NCBI GenBank assembly: GCA_018907035.1
Contig: JACCIC010000211.1
Span: forward strand, 843,501-907,500
Length of the DNA: 64,000 nt
Direction: 5' to 3'
Source: Sycobia sp. Sy_11
Taxonomy: Eukaryota > Arthropoda > Insecta > Hymenoptera > Epichrysomallidae
Made by a program: the position numbers and the translations under genes. Position 1 is the first letter of the stretch; every line of letters begins with the position of its first letter. Under the pieces are notes generated by a model, which did no database searches, had not been told where the DNA came from, and saw only the letters and a program-made list of their open reading frames with translations. Shown piece by piece: positions 1 to 12,613 of this stretch.

Positions 1-1020
1 GAAGATAGGGGCTATGTTATTTGTATAGAGAGGGATCATGATAGTGGTAGTAGTGGGTATCTCTATGTTAAGAAGATAAGAGGGGAGTAGAAAGTTTGGA
101 ATCTTCTGAGATACATGCAGTGATGAATCTTTTTAAAAGAGTCTCTTTTTCTCGCCTTAATCTATTTCTTAATCGAAACTAATCGGTGAGTGTAATTATA
201 ATAGTTGATATGATAAGCCCTTCGTGCCAAATTCGACCAAAGGTTTTCTGGATGTTAGAAAATGCCTTGGTAATGACGTATTTTTATTAAAACGGTTTGC
301 AATAAATTATTAAACCCCGGAAAGGCGATGGTCGGGGTGCTATGATTCTTTCATAAACCATGTTAATAGTCGAAAATGAAAGCTGTGGATATAATGAATG
401 TATTCGCGAGATTTAGGAGGAAGTTTTTGGTTACTTTGCTTAGAGCGTTGAAAAGGTTGATGGGGAAATAATTTCTATGATCAGCGAGGAGTTAGACCAT
501 TCTGGGAATATAGATCAAAGTATCAATTTTCCAGTCCTTAGGAACATAATGTATATGCATGATGGTATGGATTGTATTGAAGATAGCTTTAATAGGTTTT
601 TGGGAGAATATTTTAAAGATATTATAACGAACGGTATCACAGTCCGCGGACATTTTATTTTTAAGAAAGATGATATCCTGTAATTTCACGAGAGAGGTAT
701 GAGAAAAAACTAGAGAATGATTAACTTTTGAAACTAATTAGGATAAATATGTGTCGAAACTTGTTGAATATGTCCGGTTTGCAGAGAAACAAGCAATAGC
801 TTTTCCGACATGCAATGAAGATCTTTACCTTTTTCATCAAGAATATATATTTGACAGTAAAAGTTTACAAGTGGAAGGTGGAGCGTTTGCACTGCACTTT
901 AACTATTTTGCAGATGCTTTTGGGATGATCTACTTATGAGATAAATTTGTTCAATATTGAATAATTGATCTCAAGAATGACAGTGTAAGCGTTTACGTAT
1001 TTATGTGCAAATATAGAGCT
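1..1020 (+). pseudogene. Possible decayed coding region, unidentified
   Basis: Seen: several protein-like stretches on the plus strand are separated by stops and frame changes. Frame 1 (from base 1) opens with EDRGYVICIERDHDSG and ends in KKIRGE before TAG at 88..90. The frame of position 3 is open from 477 to 683 (MISEELDHSGNIDQSINF near its start). Frame 1 reopens at 739..939 with KLVEYVRFAEKQAIAFPTC. Composition (acidic, Gly, aromatic residues) is less repeat-like than other ORFs in the window. No family is recognised. It may be a relic of a mobile or foreign gene, or simply chance ORFs in AT-rich DNA. No promoter, splice sites or poly(A) signal tie the pieces together. Confidence 0.2.
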
Positions 1021-1220
1021 TAGATTAAGCGAGGAATCTGGAAACATTAAGTGTAGAGAATTTTCAATTCAAAGAAGTATATTTTTTGATTTAGAATATT
1101 CGCTATTATCATTCAAACCAATCGTCTAGAATAAACAACGAAACTCACGTTCCGTTCGCGAGGCAATCGTACGTTCTCCTAGCTTCACAACCAATTTCAA
1201 ATCTTAACCCCTGCAACGCG

Positions 1221-1224
<4 letters not shown>

Positions 1225-1250
<26 letters not shown>
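1225..1250 (+). repeat. (CT)13 microsatellite
   Basis: Pure dinucleotide array at the edge of a GC-rich patch. Confidence 0.9.
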
Positions 1251-1255
<5 letters not shown>

Positions 1256-3032
1256 CCCAACATTCTCTTCCACTTACTCGTCCGAAACCCCGTGTTCGAC
1301 ACTTACATATACGTACGCATGCGCGCGCAAATTTATGGTTTCGCGTGCTTGGGCGCAGTAGCCGCTCGACAAACGGTTTCGAGCCCGATTGTATACACCC
1401 ATACGCTGGCACAAAAACACACACTAACCGCCCCCCCCCCTCGCCACACCGGCCCCAGGGCCGCATTGTTTCGCCGAAAGGCTGTGTATACGTAGGTCGG
1501 TGTAGGAGCCGCCTCGCGTGACGTCGCGGAATTATTTCCCCTCTAGCGAGGTCATTCGCGCTCATTTTGCGATGGGCTGCTCGCGATATCGGCGCGCGGA
1601 GCGGTGGTGGCGCAGAATGCCGACGGGAGGTGCGCGGGTGCGCGCGCGCCGGTAATGATTTCGGGGAACTCCGAGCGCGGAAGCGAGGACGCTGATGGGG
1701 ATGCGATGCTCGAGGCCCTCTTTTGGAGAATGGTTTATTATAATAGATGGGATGATTAAAGCTTTATGCGGCGTGGTGGAGAGGAGGGGGGGGAAGTGCT
1801 CCGAAGAATTCGAATTTTATTATGTACGTATAGTGAAAGGGATTAGATCGTTTAGGGGGGGGAGGAGGTGGGCGGATGCCATTAATATAATAAATGTATC
1901 CTAGAATATTTGGGATATCGGAGAGCAGGATTATACCTTTATAGAGAGCTAAATAATTAGACCAAATGGCAAGCATCGAATTTTCAAGAATTCCTGCCGA
2001 AACAGAAGCATGAATCGAATCATAAAAGATATCAGGAACATCGTGTTAAACAGCACTCGTAATGAATCTAATTGTATCACAACTACCATGTACTAGGTGC
2101 CTTACTTATCTAAGAAATCACGTTCTGAAAAATCTTATCGAATATATATTTATTGAAATCTGTGTAAATTTACCGAAATCGATATAATATAGATATAATT
2201 TTCTTAACTCATAATGTATTGTGAATTTTCATGACTAAATTATTTTAAGAAGAACTACTTTAATATATAAACTTTTCATACACAATTTTAGGCTTTGATA
2301 AATTTGTACACTTTATGTTAATTTAACTAATCTTCTCATTAATCTTCTCTTTCCACAATATTCTTCTTTAATTAAATATTGCTTTTTCTATTACCCTTGA
2401 AATGTTATAATGAATTTCACAATTTCGAAAATTATGTATTATAAAATTAAAAATATTTATATTGACAAAATTCTTATTACTAGAAATAACATCTAACCAT
2501 TTTTATTTTCAACGCAATTATGAATGAAATACCCTCGCTAATAGTAAATAATTGATAATACACTGATAATAAACACTCCCACGCATACTAAAAGTGAGTG
2601 ACATCGATGTACTGTCTGGGTATTCTGCCATCCGCGCATTTTTATGGTTATCGTAATGGATCGATTAGAATAATACGACAAAATTCAATTTCCGTAAACC
2701 GGGTAGTTTATTCGAAAAAGTACGTTATTTTAACAAAAATATGCCTGCCAACATTTTCGTCGCTTAAAATATTTCTCGACGTTTATTGAACTATTCGAAA
2801 GTGACAGGGTCCGCGTTTTACAACACCAATTAAGGGAAACGTCCATAATATGCGTATTTTATGGACCTGCAATTTTTGAGAAATTGACACGAAATTTATT
2901 TGTAGATTAAATTATACGTAAAAATACACTGATTTATCCAAAGGTAGACGGGCGATTTCGGTGCAGTGAACAACAAAGAAGCCCGCCGGCATATAAATAA
3001 CGGATGATATTCAGCCATCGCGTCTAAAACTG

Positions 3033-3071
3033 AATAATAATAATAATAATAATAATAATGATAATAATAAT
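3033..3071 (+). repeat. (AAT)n microsatellite
   Basis: Trinucleotide array with a single G interruption at 3060. Confidence 0.9.
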
Positions 3072-3283
3072 ACTAAAAACTGGGGTCACACGAATCACTA
3101 ATTTACACGGGGATGACTTGCGCCGCGGCCTCGACGTTTTGTCAAGCCGCTGGACTCGACGTTGATGAATGTTAATATTTCCAGCCACTCCCCCCCCCCT
3201 CCATCCCGTTGACCTCGTCGACACGGCCAAAACGTATATATAAAATAACGCTCTCTACGCGCGTGGTAGAGGGAGGAAGAAAA

Positions 3284-3325
<42 letters not shown>
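3284..3325 (+). repeat. (GA)n microsatellite
   Basis: Array broken by one AA. It causes RERERE/SLSLSL spurious frames on the two strands. Confidence 0.9.
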
Positions 3326-3329
<4 letters not shown>

Positions 3330-4414
3330 AGGAGAGTGCGAGGGTCGAGACAACCGCGACGATAAGAAAACTGTATGATACGCCTAGTATTCCCGCAAAC
3401 CGAGGGCACCTAACGCCGAATTATTGCGCGTCATGCCCACCATAGGGTGGAATTAGCCCCTAATGCATGCAGGAAACGCGCCCCGGACGGTAGCACGCGC
3501 GCGATCCATCATTCTCGCGCGGCGATCGACCTTGTCGGTTGACCCCCCTCGCCCCGGCCCTACGAAACACGGATCGTTTCCGGATTTATTCCGAATTTAT
3601 GAAGACTGGCCGGCCCGAGGCGCGGCTACGGGAGAAACGCCTTTTCCAAATCCCTTTATGCGTGGTTCGAATTTTTTGAGAACAAAAATTACTGCAATGC
3701 TGAACGACGATTATTTTTTCTTAGGTAGTATTCCTGTATGATAATTTTATTTGTCTAAAATTTTTACGTTGAGGAACGGTCGGTCATACATACATCGTCA
3801 AAAATTTATTCAGCATTTTATGAGGAAGAATATTACTTATTATTTTTTTCAACATTGTTGTGAAATATGTATGCAAATATTAAAAAGAGTGTACTAAATA
3901 TCCATATTCACTTTATGTTATCGTGAGGTTATCAGCGATGGTGCTTCCCACATAAGATATGCTTCGATCCAATTATTGTCAGTTTACTGATCAATAAGGT
4001 AAAATTTAGTAATCACGCAAATAAACGACCCTGGCGTGAACGTAACGAAATTTATCCCACCAGTTGATTGCTTTCAGTACTTTCGTTACGCAGCCTTTGA
4101 TTTGGAAGAAAATATTTCGAAAAATGAATACGACAGATTCATAATGTTTACCATTTTTGTGTATTAGCGCGGTGGATACTATACTGTTCAATAATGTGAC
4201 CCTCGTCGATTTTCATCTAGATTCAGATGGTTTTTTTTATTTCAATTTTTTACATATAATCTCCAGGTAGCTGTAACATTGCAAATCACCGCATATCCAT
4301 CAATTACCGTATAAGCGCATTTATTTCCTATAGCTGGAACTGAGTGATGAAAGGAAACTCTCATCAATAATTTTTCTCTGGTCAATTTTTTCGTTTAGTC
4401 TCATTATCAGTGAC

Positions 4415-4437
4415 ATAATAATAATAATAATAATAAT
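4415..4437 (+). repeat. (ATA)n microsatellite
   Basis: Short pure trinucleotide run. Confidence 0.85.
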
Positions 4438-5464
4438 GATGACGATGATAATAAAATTTTTCCAGCATTTTGAGAATTTTCGGTATTGTCAAAATAACTC
4501 GAAGAAAAATCAAAATTGTGATTTTATTGGACATGTTGGATTTTTTGATACGCTGGAGGTGTTAGTGGGCTTGGTTTTTCTATCCTTGGAATTGAAGAGT
4601 TTAGGGCTGTTGTGGTTCCTTTTTACTTATTGTATGTATTTGAAGGTAACATTTTTTCGAAATTGTCAAGAGCAAAATGAAACGGACTGGAATTAAGTAT
4701 CATTTCCTGACCAAAAGAAAACCTTTAATGGACGTGCAACAATTATCTTCCACAAGCTATTTTTTTTTATTTGCGATTCCGTGTAATTCTAGTCACATCT
4801 TTAACGTATTTGTATAATTATCTGAAAGTACCTATTTTTAAACAACTCGATTTCGGGAATAATTTTTTTTGTTGCTCTTTCCAATGCTTTTCATACCGTG
4901 CACTCAATTATAATTCCAAATTAGTTTCAGTACGACTCTTTAGTTCATATTACATTTATGTTCGTGAGCGATATGCGATATTTTGCAATTTTCCACAATA
5001 GTCGGTAGTCGTACGTAAAATTTGGTTATGTTAATTACATTAACCAAAAGTGAGGATGGAAATATATAATCAGTTTTGAAACGAAGTTAATTTTGTTTTC
5101 GGAACTACGTATGTAAATATGTTCAAAAGCATCGCGAGTCCCACTGCGTACGGCGAGCGCCGCGGCAAAGGGATATAACATAAATCCGATTAAAGTATTA
5201 TTCCAATGTATGTATGAATCGAAATTACAAATAACGCCCGGCGCATATAAGACGAAAGTTCTCGTTATCTTTGGATTGCTGCGGTGTTGCATAAAACCGT
5301 GCGGGGCTTACATATGAAAAAAATCTTTTTATAACCGAAATTGCCGCAGCTTTCTGAAAACTTTTTATCAACTTTTGCCGACATCAGCATATTTCTCTCT
5401 CCGCACACCACGAAGTTAGAAGTATAACGCTTGAGGAGAAAAAATGTTACCATCCCCTCCCTCC

Positions 5465-5470
<6 letters not shown>

Positions 5471-5498
<28 letters not shown>
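5471..5498 (+). repeat. (CT)14 microsatellite
   Basis: Pure array. A second shorter (CT)n lies at 5632..5650. Confidence 0.9.
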
Positions 5499-5500
<2 letters not shown>

Positions 5501-6098
5501 AATGCGGTACGTATTAAAGTACCGAAAAAAGGGCGATCCACAAAGCTGCCAACCGACGCAATGCTTTTCGTTACGTTATCGCGCATATTTCTCATTCTTT
5601 TATCTTTATCGCTCTTTTGACTCCTCTCTTGCTCTCTCTCTCTCTCTCTCTATACATATTCGTCCATACTCTCGCTCGAACACCGGAGCGCGCCACACCG
5701 CACACACAAAAAAAAGAAGCGCTAAATTGTTTTAATCCTCCGGCACCGGTGTTTTCTCGCTGCGCAGGAGCCGCGCGTCCGCGAAAACTTTTAGCAGAGG
5801 TATGGAGCCGTACACAAGAGGGTGGGAGAGTGAAAAAAAAGGCAGAGTATATAGGGAGGAAGGTATAGAGATAGAGAGAGAAAGAGAGAGAGCAGCACGC
5901 CGCATATATAGAGGAGGGCAGGTCGACTTTTCCTCGCAAGGGGGACGGGGGAGGGGGCGCCCTGGCCACGGACGATTTTTACGGCTGCAGTGCGCGCAAC
6001 GTATATAAGCAGGGCCCATCTGTTAGTAATTTGTAAGGCGAGTCGGGCAATTAAAAGTTTGATGCGCGCATTAAACTCTTTGGGTTATAAAACAAGGG

Positions 6099-6102
<4 letters not shown>

Positions 6103-6140
<38 letters not shown>
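6103..6140 (+). repeat. (AG)19 microsatellite
   Basis: Pure dinucleotide array. Confidence 0.9.
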
Positions 6141-6142
<2 letters not shown>

Positions 6143-8040
6143 TCTGTACGCGGTCACCCTCGGTGTACATATACACGTGCGTGTGGTTATGCCAATGTGT
6201 GGGAAAAAAAGGGTCCAGAATGGAAAAAGGGCTGGAAAAATGAAGAAATTAGGAAAACAAAAAAGCGCAAAACGTATATAGAGGCGGGGTGGAACGCGGA
6301 GATAGTTAAAATGAAAAAAAAGAGGAGGATGAGAAAGAGCGAGAGAATGGGCAAAAGTGGGAGGATGCGACGCGGCGGAAAAAAAATCTGGGGCGTAAAC
6401 AGAAGACGGTGATGATTCTATAGAGGGTGGTAAGAAAGAAAAAAGAAAAACAATTGTGCACAGTTCGCAATGAGGAAACGGCGAATAATAAAAGTCCGTA
6501 TTTCGAGCCAGGGCTGGCAGGGGGGGGGGCGAATGAATTGCTTGAATTTTATCACGGTTAGCTGCCATTTTGCCGCTCTCATAAACTGACCATTTATTAC
6601 ATTGCGCTTCTACCTTATAAAATGAATGTTATATCTGAAATAGATTATTGGTTTGCGTGCGATAAAAATGTGTACATTCATTTTAAAATATTGATAATTG
6701 GTATGTGTTACAGATGTAATTATTAGACAAATGTCTGTACCATTATTTTATCATTTTCAATTTAATGCTTCGTTGGGTTACCATTTTCCATTATCCATCC
6801 AAAAATATAATATCTCTCTTCAAAGACGCAATATTATACTTTTGTATTTTGATTACATCAGAAAATCGATGATATTACGAGTATGTTTTAGCCGAATAAT
6901 TAATAATAATTATTTTTATTATTAATTGGATATGGAAATGATGAAATTCGTGGATTAAAAAAAAGAAGGAAAAATCATAAATAAATCATCAAACTAATGG
7001 AAGGATTTCGATGTGGTTCAATAAAATATTTAGCAGGTATTATATACTTCTATCTAGTGTGTATACTTATCATCAAGCTTTATACGTTCAAAATATTGAT
7101 TTCTGTTGCGTGTGTTACGTGTTTAATTTTTTTGTCTCTTCCCGTTAGTCTCCTATTAATTTTTTCTGACTTTTCGGCTTCATAAACATATTTTCTTTTT
7201 TCGCATCATCGATCCTCGCACATTCGTTTCTCCATTAATTTTGCACGCCGAGTATTCGGTGCACTTTTTCTTTTAAAATATTTATACCTCTATCTGGAAC
7301 TTTTATATCAGTTTATGAGAAAATTTCTGGGGGCCCGCAACTCTTAAAAGTTCGCAAATTGATTCTTCTTGCAATACTTTTCCATGTTTTTTTTATTAAT
7401 ATCGAGCTTTCCAGATAGTTATTCAGACAAGCGGAGCCTCTCGCCCATTTTCAAGAATAGTTTTAACGAATAGACGAAATATTTACGAAAGCAACAGATG
7501 GTAAATATATATGTTAAAACTTGACTCTTTAATTGCATTTTTCGAGAGTATCCATAGAATACCTTTCCCAGAACAATTTTCTACGGAAAAAGTCAACGCA
7601 CGGCTACGCGTGCTCGCAAAAAGCATTGTGCTATATACAGTATACTTCACTCGCTGCGTACCGCTCTTCTGAAAATTCATATTTAAGTACGTAAAATAAA
7701 ATAGCAGTAAACTAAGTTCAGCAGAAATTTCAATTTGTCCCCGAAAATTTTGAGCAGCCTAACGTGAGCCACGTAGAAAACATAATATAATCCAAAAAAT
7801 GCAAAATCTCGCTTAAAGCGGTATATATATACATACACGCACACCAAAGCGCTGCAGAATGTTCATACATATTATGCACGGCGTGTGCGGCTCGAATAGT
7901 CCTCTCTCTCTCTCACTCACCCACTCGTCGAGGTACACCGAGCTCGCGCACAGTCATAAAGTATATACGCTGCTGGGGTCGCGCGGCGGGTTATCTTTAT
8001 AAAATATTTTTATTGCTCCGCGAGTGAGCGCCGGTGAGAG

Positions 8041-8041
8041 A

Positions 8042-8100
<59 letters not shown>

Positions 8101-8112
8101 GAAGAGAGAGAC
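8041..8112 (+). repeat. (GA)n microsatellite, facing a (CT)n array
   Basis: Long, nearly pure purine array. It is followed 60 bases later by (CT)13 at 8175..8200, so the two can base-pair. Confidence 0.9.
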
Positions 8113-8170
8113 TCGTCGCGAGCTGAATAATTGATTTAAAAGGAGATCGAGTCCTCTCTAGGCATTCCCA

Positions 8171-8174
<4 letters not shown>

Positions 8175-8200
<26 letters not shown>
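8175..8200 (+). repeat. (CT)13 microsatellite
   Basis: Inverse partner of the preceding (GA)n array. Confidence 0.9.
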
Positions 8201-8208
<8 letters not shown>

Positions 8209-8324
8209 TCTTTTTCTCCCGTTCCGCGACTCTTTCGCTTCGTCGATTTCAAGGCACTGGCGCGCGGAACTCGATTTGCGCGCGCCCGAAAGGAAAAGAG
8301 GTAAAGGCAGCGAAGAAAGGGAGG

Positions 8325-8543
8325 TATATATATAGAGGTGCGTGTACGGACTCGAAGCAGCGAATTACGTACGGAGTTTATACTTTATCCTACATCTTTC
8401 CTCTTGTTTCCTTTTCTGTTTCTATATAGTACCTTGTCGGAGTCCCTTCTCGCCGTGTGCTTCCAACGGATTCGGAGAAAAGTATTTTCTCTCCTTTCTT
8501 TATGGCTTCCCGTGCAGTGGGCCACGTGAGCTCTCTTTTAAAG
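8325..8543 (+). promoter_or_regulatory. Candidate TATA promoter and non-coding first exon
   Basis: A TATATATATAG box (8325..8334) is followed by a moderately GC-rich, mostly T/C-rich stretch. This ends at a near-consensus splice donor AAG|GTAAGA (GT at 8544). The layout fits a 5' UTR exon of a plus-strand transcript with a long downstream intron. The short ORFs inside are not convincing, and no coding partner exon was found. Confidence 0.22.
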
Positions 8544-8990
8544 GTAAGATCGGAGTCGTGAATTATCCGCGGTAAATGGTCGGATTTTCGATTAAAAATA
8601 CGCTCGAATTACATTTAAAGCGCGCCTAAATGGGATAATGACACGATGGGTAACAATGTTAATCCAAGATTTCATTAGGGGCAATATAAATGTTCCCTTA
8701 CACTTGGATTTAATTCGGACGTGAAACAGAATTTTTATTTATTTTTTTTTCACTAATGTAATATAAATCAAAAATATTATCCCACAGTATTATTTCAAAG
8801 GTATATTGAGCAGCTACTATACACGCAATACGTAAAGTCCGAATTAAAATTTATCGACCGCGCACTGCTACAATATGATTGTTGGATCTTTCAAAACATT
8901 CTCAATGAACAGATTAGTGAATATATGTATTGAAAAATAATTTTTTCCTAATAGGTTGCTGAATATTTAGTTATAAGCAAAGCAATGAAA

Positions 8991-9053
8991 TTAATTCTTA
9001 ACTCTTGACTCTTGACTAATTCTTGACTAAAACTCTTCACTAATTCTTGACTC
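8991..9053 (+). repeat. Imperfect short tandem repeat
   Basis: Five degenerate copies of an 11-12-base unit close to TTCTTGACTAA (TTCTTAACTC, TTGACTCTTGACTAA, TTCTTGACTAA, CTCTTCACTAA, TTCTTGACTC). It is local and AT-rich, with no coding function seen. Confidence 0.5.
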
Positions 9054-9454
9054 GCCGGAAATACGCGCATAGGATTTTCTTCATCTGAATCTATCTTTAT
9101 CAATTTGAAAAATAGTTTTCTCTTATCTCAGGTTGTTTTTAGAAGGACTCATAAAACGCCATAAAATCAAACACAGCCAAAATAGCAAGAAATACACTTG
9201 CCGATTTAATGACGTAATATTGCGACGGATCAGGTAGGAACAAGTAGTGTAAAACTGCTTTATTTAAAACTTACTACTGGTATTCTCTTATCACAGTAAC
9301 AATAATTTATTGGGTAAGCTCTTTTTTATTTGTAAAAATTAAAATTATTTTTATGTTTTTTGTTATAAACTTAACCAACAAATATTGTTGTCCAATTTAC
9401 TCTCTTTATAAAATAATATAATTATAACAATATATTGACAGACTGTATATACAG

Positions 9455-9462
<8 letters not shown>

Positions 9463-9498
<36 letters not shown>

Positions 9499-9510
9499 TA
9501 TATATATATA
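9463..9510 (+). repeat. (AT)n microsatellite
   Basis: Two pure AT runs separated by one extra A. Confidence 0.9.
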
Positions 9511-10011
9511 GAAATCTATACATACAGATAAATTTTTCAAGGATCCCTGAAGTATAGTCACGAAGTTCAATTTGCATGCAGTCGATCGAAATATATTTTG
9601 TCGCGCGTGCAGAGTATTTGTGGTATACCCAGCATTATTTATCAAAGATAACAATAAATTAGAGCCGAAATTATGCACAAAAATAAAATCAATTAATTGT
9701 CATAGTCAATAAGACGTACGATTAATTGTGAAAAATTGTTTCATTAATTACGTTTCCCAAATTTTCATCTGGGCCGCGTCTTTGATTATCCCGATGAATT
9801 CTACTAGTGAGCACGTAGACGAAGAAAGCCGATCCTTTCATTTTCCGAAATTGCTTTCTTCGCAGTTTTTCTCTCTCTTAATTTTCTTTTATTTTTAATT
9901 AAATTAATATCTTTCTATATGTATACAAATGTAGAAATACTAGGTTTTCAATTTTTCATTATAGCTGATCATTGCAGCAATGTTACTGGCTCCAAGGCTT
10001 TTTCCAACAGG

Positions 10012-10033
10012 TGCAGGTTCAATTGAACCTGCA
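10012..10033. repeat. Perfect 22-bp palindrome
   Basis: The half-site TGCAGGTTCAA is followed directly by its reverse complement with no spacer, centred at 10022/10023. It could be a dimeric protein-binding site, or a relic of a mobile-element end or small inversion. Flanks show no obvious terminal repeats. Confidence 0.6.
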
Positions 10034-12566
10034 GAAGTGTAGTGATTACAATTCTTCTCCAATCCAAAACGTTTCTAACTAACCCGGACGCTGATTATCT
10101 TCGATATCCATTTTCGATTGCCTTCTTTGTAACGCGCAAACCACGGATGATAGGAAATATAATGGAGGATAGAAATTATAAGAAAAGTTTAATTTTCGTT
10201 CTCATAATATATCACACACGATTAATCATTGTAATTGAAGCCCTGGACTTTTATTCTCATCAACACTACTCTCGCTATTTTTGTTTTTTTATGAAATTTC
10301 CAGTCGCTTACAATTTTTTCGAAAATAAATACACTCTCCATTCCAATTATACCCCTCGTCTTATCTTACACCTGCATCCACAATCAATCACTGACACGGA
10401 TACCGCTCCGCTCCTCCCAGCCCCATCTCAGCCGTGTCTTCCCATCAGTTACTTGGAAAATTTCTCAATTTTTCCGCACCCCCCCCCGCCGCCCCAAACC
10501 CTTCCACGCTCCAACATTCCAACGTTTACCCCCCGCACCGCAGCTTCCGTATCGGTTAATTTTCAGCGTCTCTCGAGCTCTGATCCCGGAAAATGGCCCT
10601 CTGCACCGATCGCGCGAACCCCCTGCCCGAGGTGTCGGATCGAGGAAATCCAATGAGACGGAGTTAATTGCGCTCGTCTCGCCCGTGGCGACCTCTGGGG
10701 GGTAACTCGCACCCCGGAGGGCCCGCGGTCGATCATGGCGCTGGGGCCCCGCGGCTAATCCGATTCGAGCGCGCGGCCGCGCGCGCCCGATTCATCCCTT
10801 GACGACGGCGGAGGATACGAGCCCGGCGACGAGGCGGCGTTCCGTGAAAATTTCTTCGGCTCGTTTCGTGCGGCCGGGGATAGGTGGCGTCGGGGGCGGG
10901 GGGAGGGGAATTAAATTTTTATTGCAAATTACTCGAGCGTTGCCGTAATTTTTAATTTATCTCTAATCCTACGGCTCCCTCCGCCTCCGCCCCCTCCGCC
11001 TTCAGGGACGGTGGATTTTCCTAAGGCGGAATCTGCGCGACGGCCGGTGGCGAAGTGCTTCTTGTTGTTTTTGCAGCGCGCCTCTCCCTCGCCCCGCCCA
11101 TTGCAATAAACAAGTGGCTTTGGCTTTTTCCATTTGCGGTTAGATGCTAAGGAAACGAGGTGAGAGAAAAGGAAAATTATGATAATGAACGGATAAGCCG
11201 TAATTTATATTATGAGGTATCGATAAAGGAAAAAAAAGGAAAAAAAAAAGTAATTTTTCGATGAAATTCCGTTTCATAAAGATTCTTTCATTATACAAAC
11301 GGAATAACGTACAATATTAATTTATTTTTTAATTTTCAATAGAATTATGCATAAATTAACATTATAAAACTTTCAAGTATCCGGTAATTTTTTTTGTTTT
11401 TTTTTTTTCATTTACGATTCACCGCTTCAAACCACGTTCGCGACAGTTTCACATTATTCCGTAATATTATTTTTATACAGGAATTTCCCTGGCTTTTATC
11501 GATTTGATACGAACGAGCTCGTTACAGGAAAGCTATTAAAATCATAAGTGGGGCAGAGAGCGCTACCGATGGTCTACCAAAAGTTATAAACATTGTTGAT
11601 ATTTATTATGGCTGTAGCCGGATAAAAGCGATGATTGCTGATTCACTATTAACGACGGCATGGATTTAATGGTTGGAGCCAATGTACTCGTTGTGCGTTA
11701 TTATATTCTGTTTTAAAAATGCAAAATAATTTCACATGCATTTTAATAATAACGATATTGATAAAAAATATTTTTCATATTTTTTTGTATTTCAAATTTA
11801 TTAGAATTAATATAAATAATGAGTAATAATAATTAATATAATTAATTCAAATAACATAAAAAAGAGGAAAACAATAATGCTTAAAAATAAAGTGTCAACA
11901 ATACGTAAATATTATTTACAATAAAAATAATAATTGATACCGTATTTAATATGTTGTTTTATCAAAATAATACTGGGCTATTCGAATTCCTATCTACATC
12001 CGAAGTTTATATTTTGCTCTGATCCTAAAGTAAATAAATAAATAAAAAAATAAAAAATAAGATTATTATAAATGACGTAGCAGAAAAGTACTTTTATTGC
12101 TATTGCTTTTGAAAGCTGCGTATACAAGTACAGCTAATTTTTTCCTGCTGCCCCGGAACTAATAAAAATCACCCCATCCCCCGCAGCCCGCCCATTTCAT
12201 TGCCCGAGGCGTGCACTGATTTTTACTAGGAATTTATTATGCTACCGGTGACCATAAAAAAAGGTCCAGGCGCCTCATTTCGGATTTCACACCAATATCG
12301 CCGCGCGCTTCCTGTATGTCCCCGGGATTTGTGCGCCCCTATCCCCGGCTCTCTCAATCTCTCTCTCTCGCTCTGTCTCTCTTACTATATACGGTATTGG
12401 CATTGAAATAAGCGCCCGTTCCTTTATACCAATGCGTTCGCCGAGACGTCGACTTTACCCTCTCCCCCTGCCTCACCCTCATTCTATCAGAAGAGCATTT
12501 CGTGTCGCCGAATCGTAAACAAGTCAACTTTTATTAGAATTAAGGATCGTCGTATTCCTCTGAGGG

Positions 12567-12568
<2 letters not shown>

Positions 12569-12608
<40 letters not shown>
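12569..12608 (+). repeat. (AG)20 microsatellite
   Basis: Pure array, with shorter GA-rich tail after it. Confidence 0.9.

Positions 12609-12613
<5 letters not shown>

Larger units (their letters stand above)
1021..8324. other. Gene-free stretch
   Basis: AT-rich spacer with GC-rich patches at about 1.3-1.7 kb, 3.1-3.6 kb and 5.7-6.4 kb. It contains (CT)n and (GA)n arrays and two ATA/AAT arrays. ORFs here are repeat-driven or short. No splice-linked coding exon was recognised. Confidence 0.5.

Noticed and set aside
10042..10656. 204-codon plus-strand ORF
   Set aside because: No recognised domain, ends in a proline run from poly(C), and starts in AT-rich spacer without a promoter or splice evidence.
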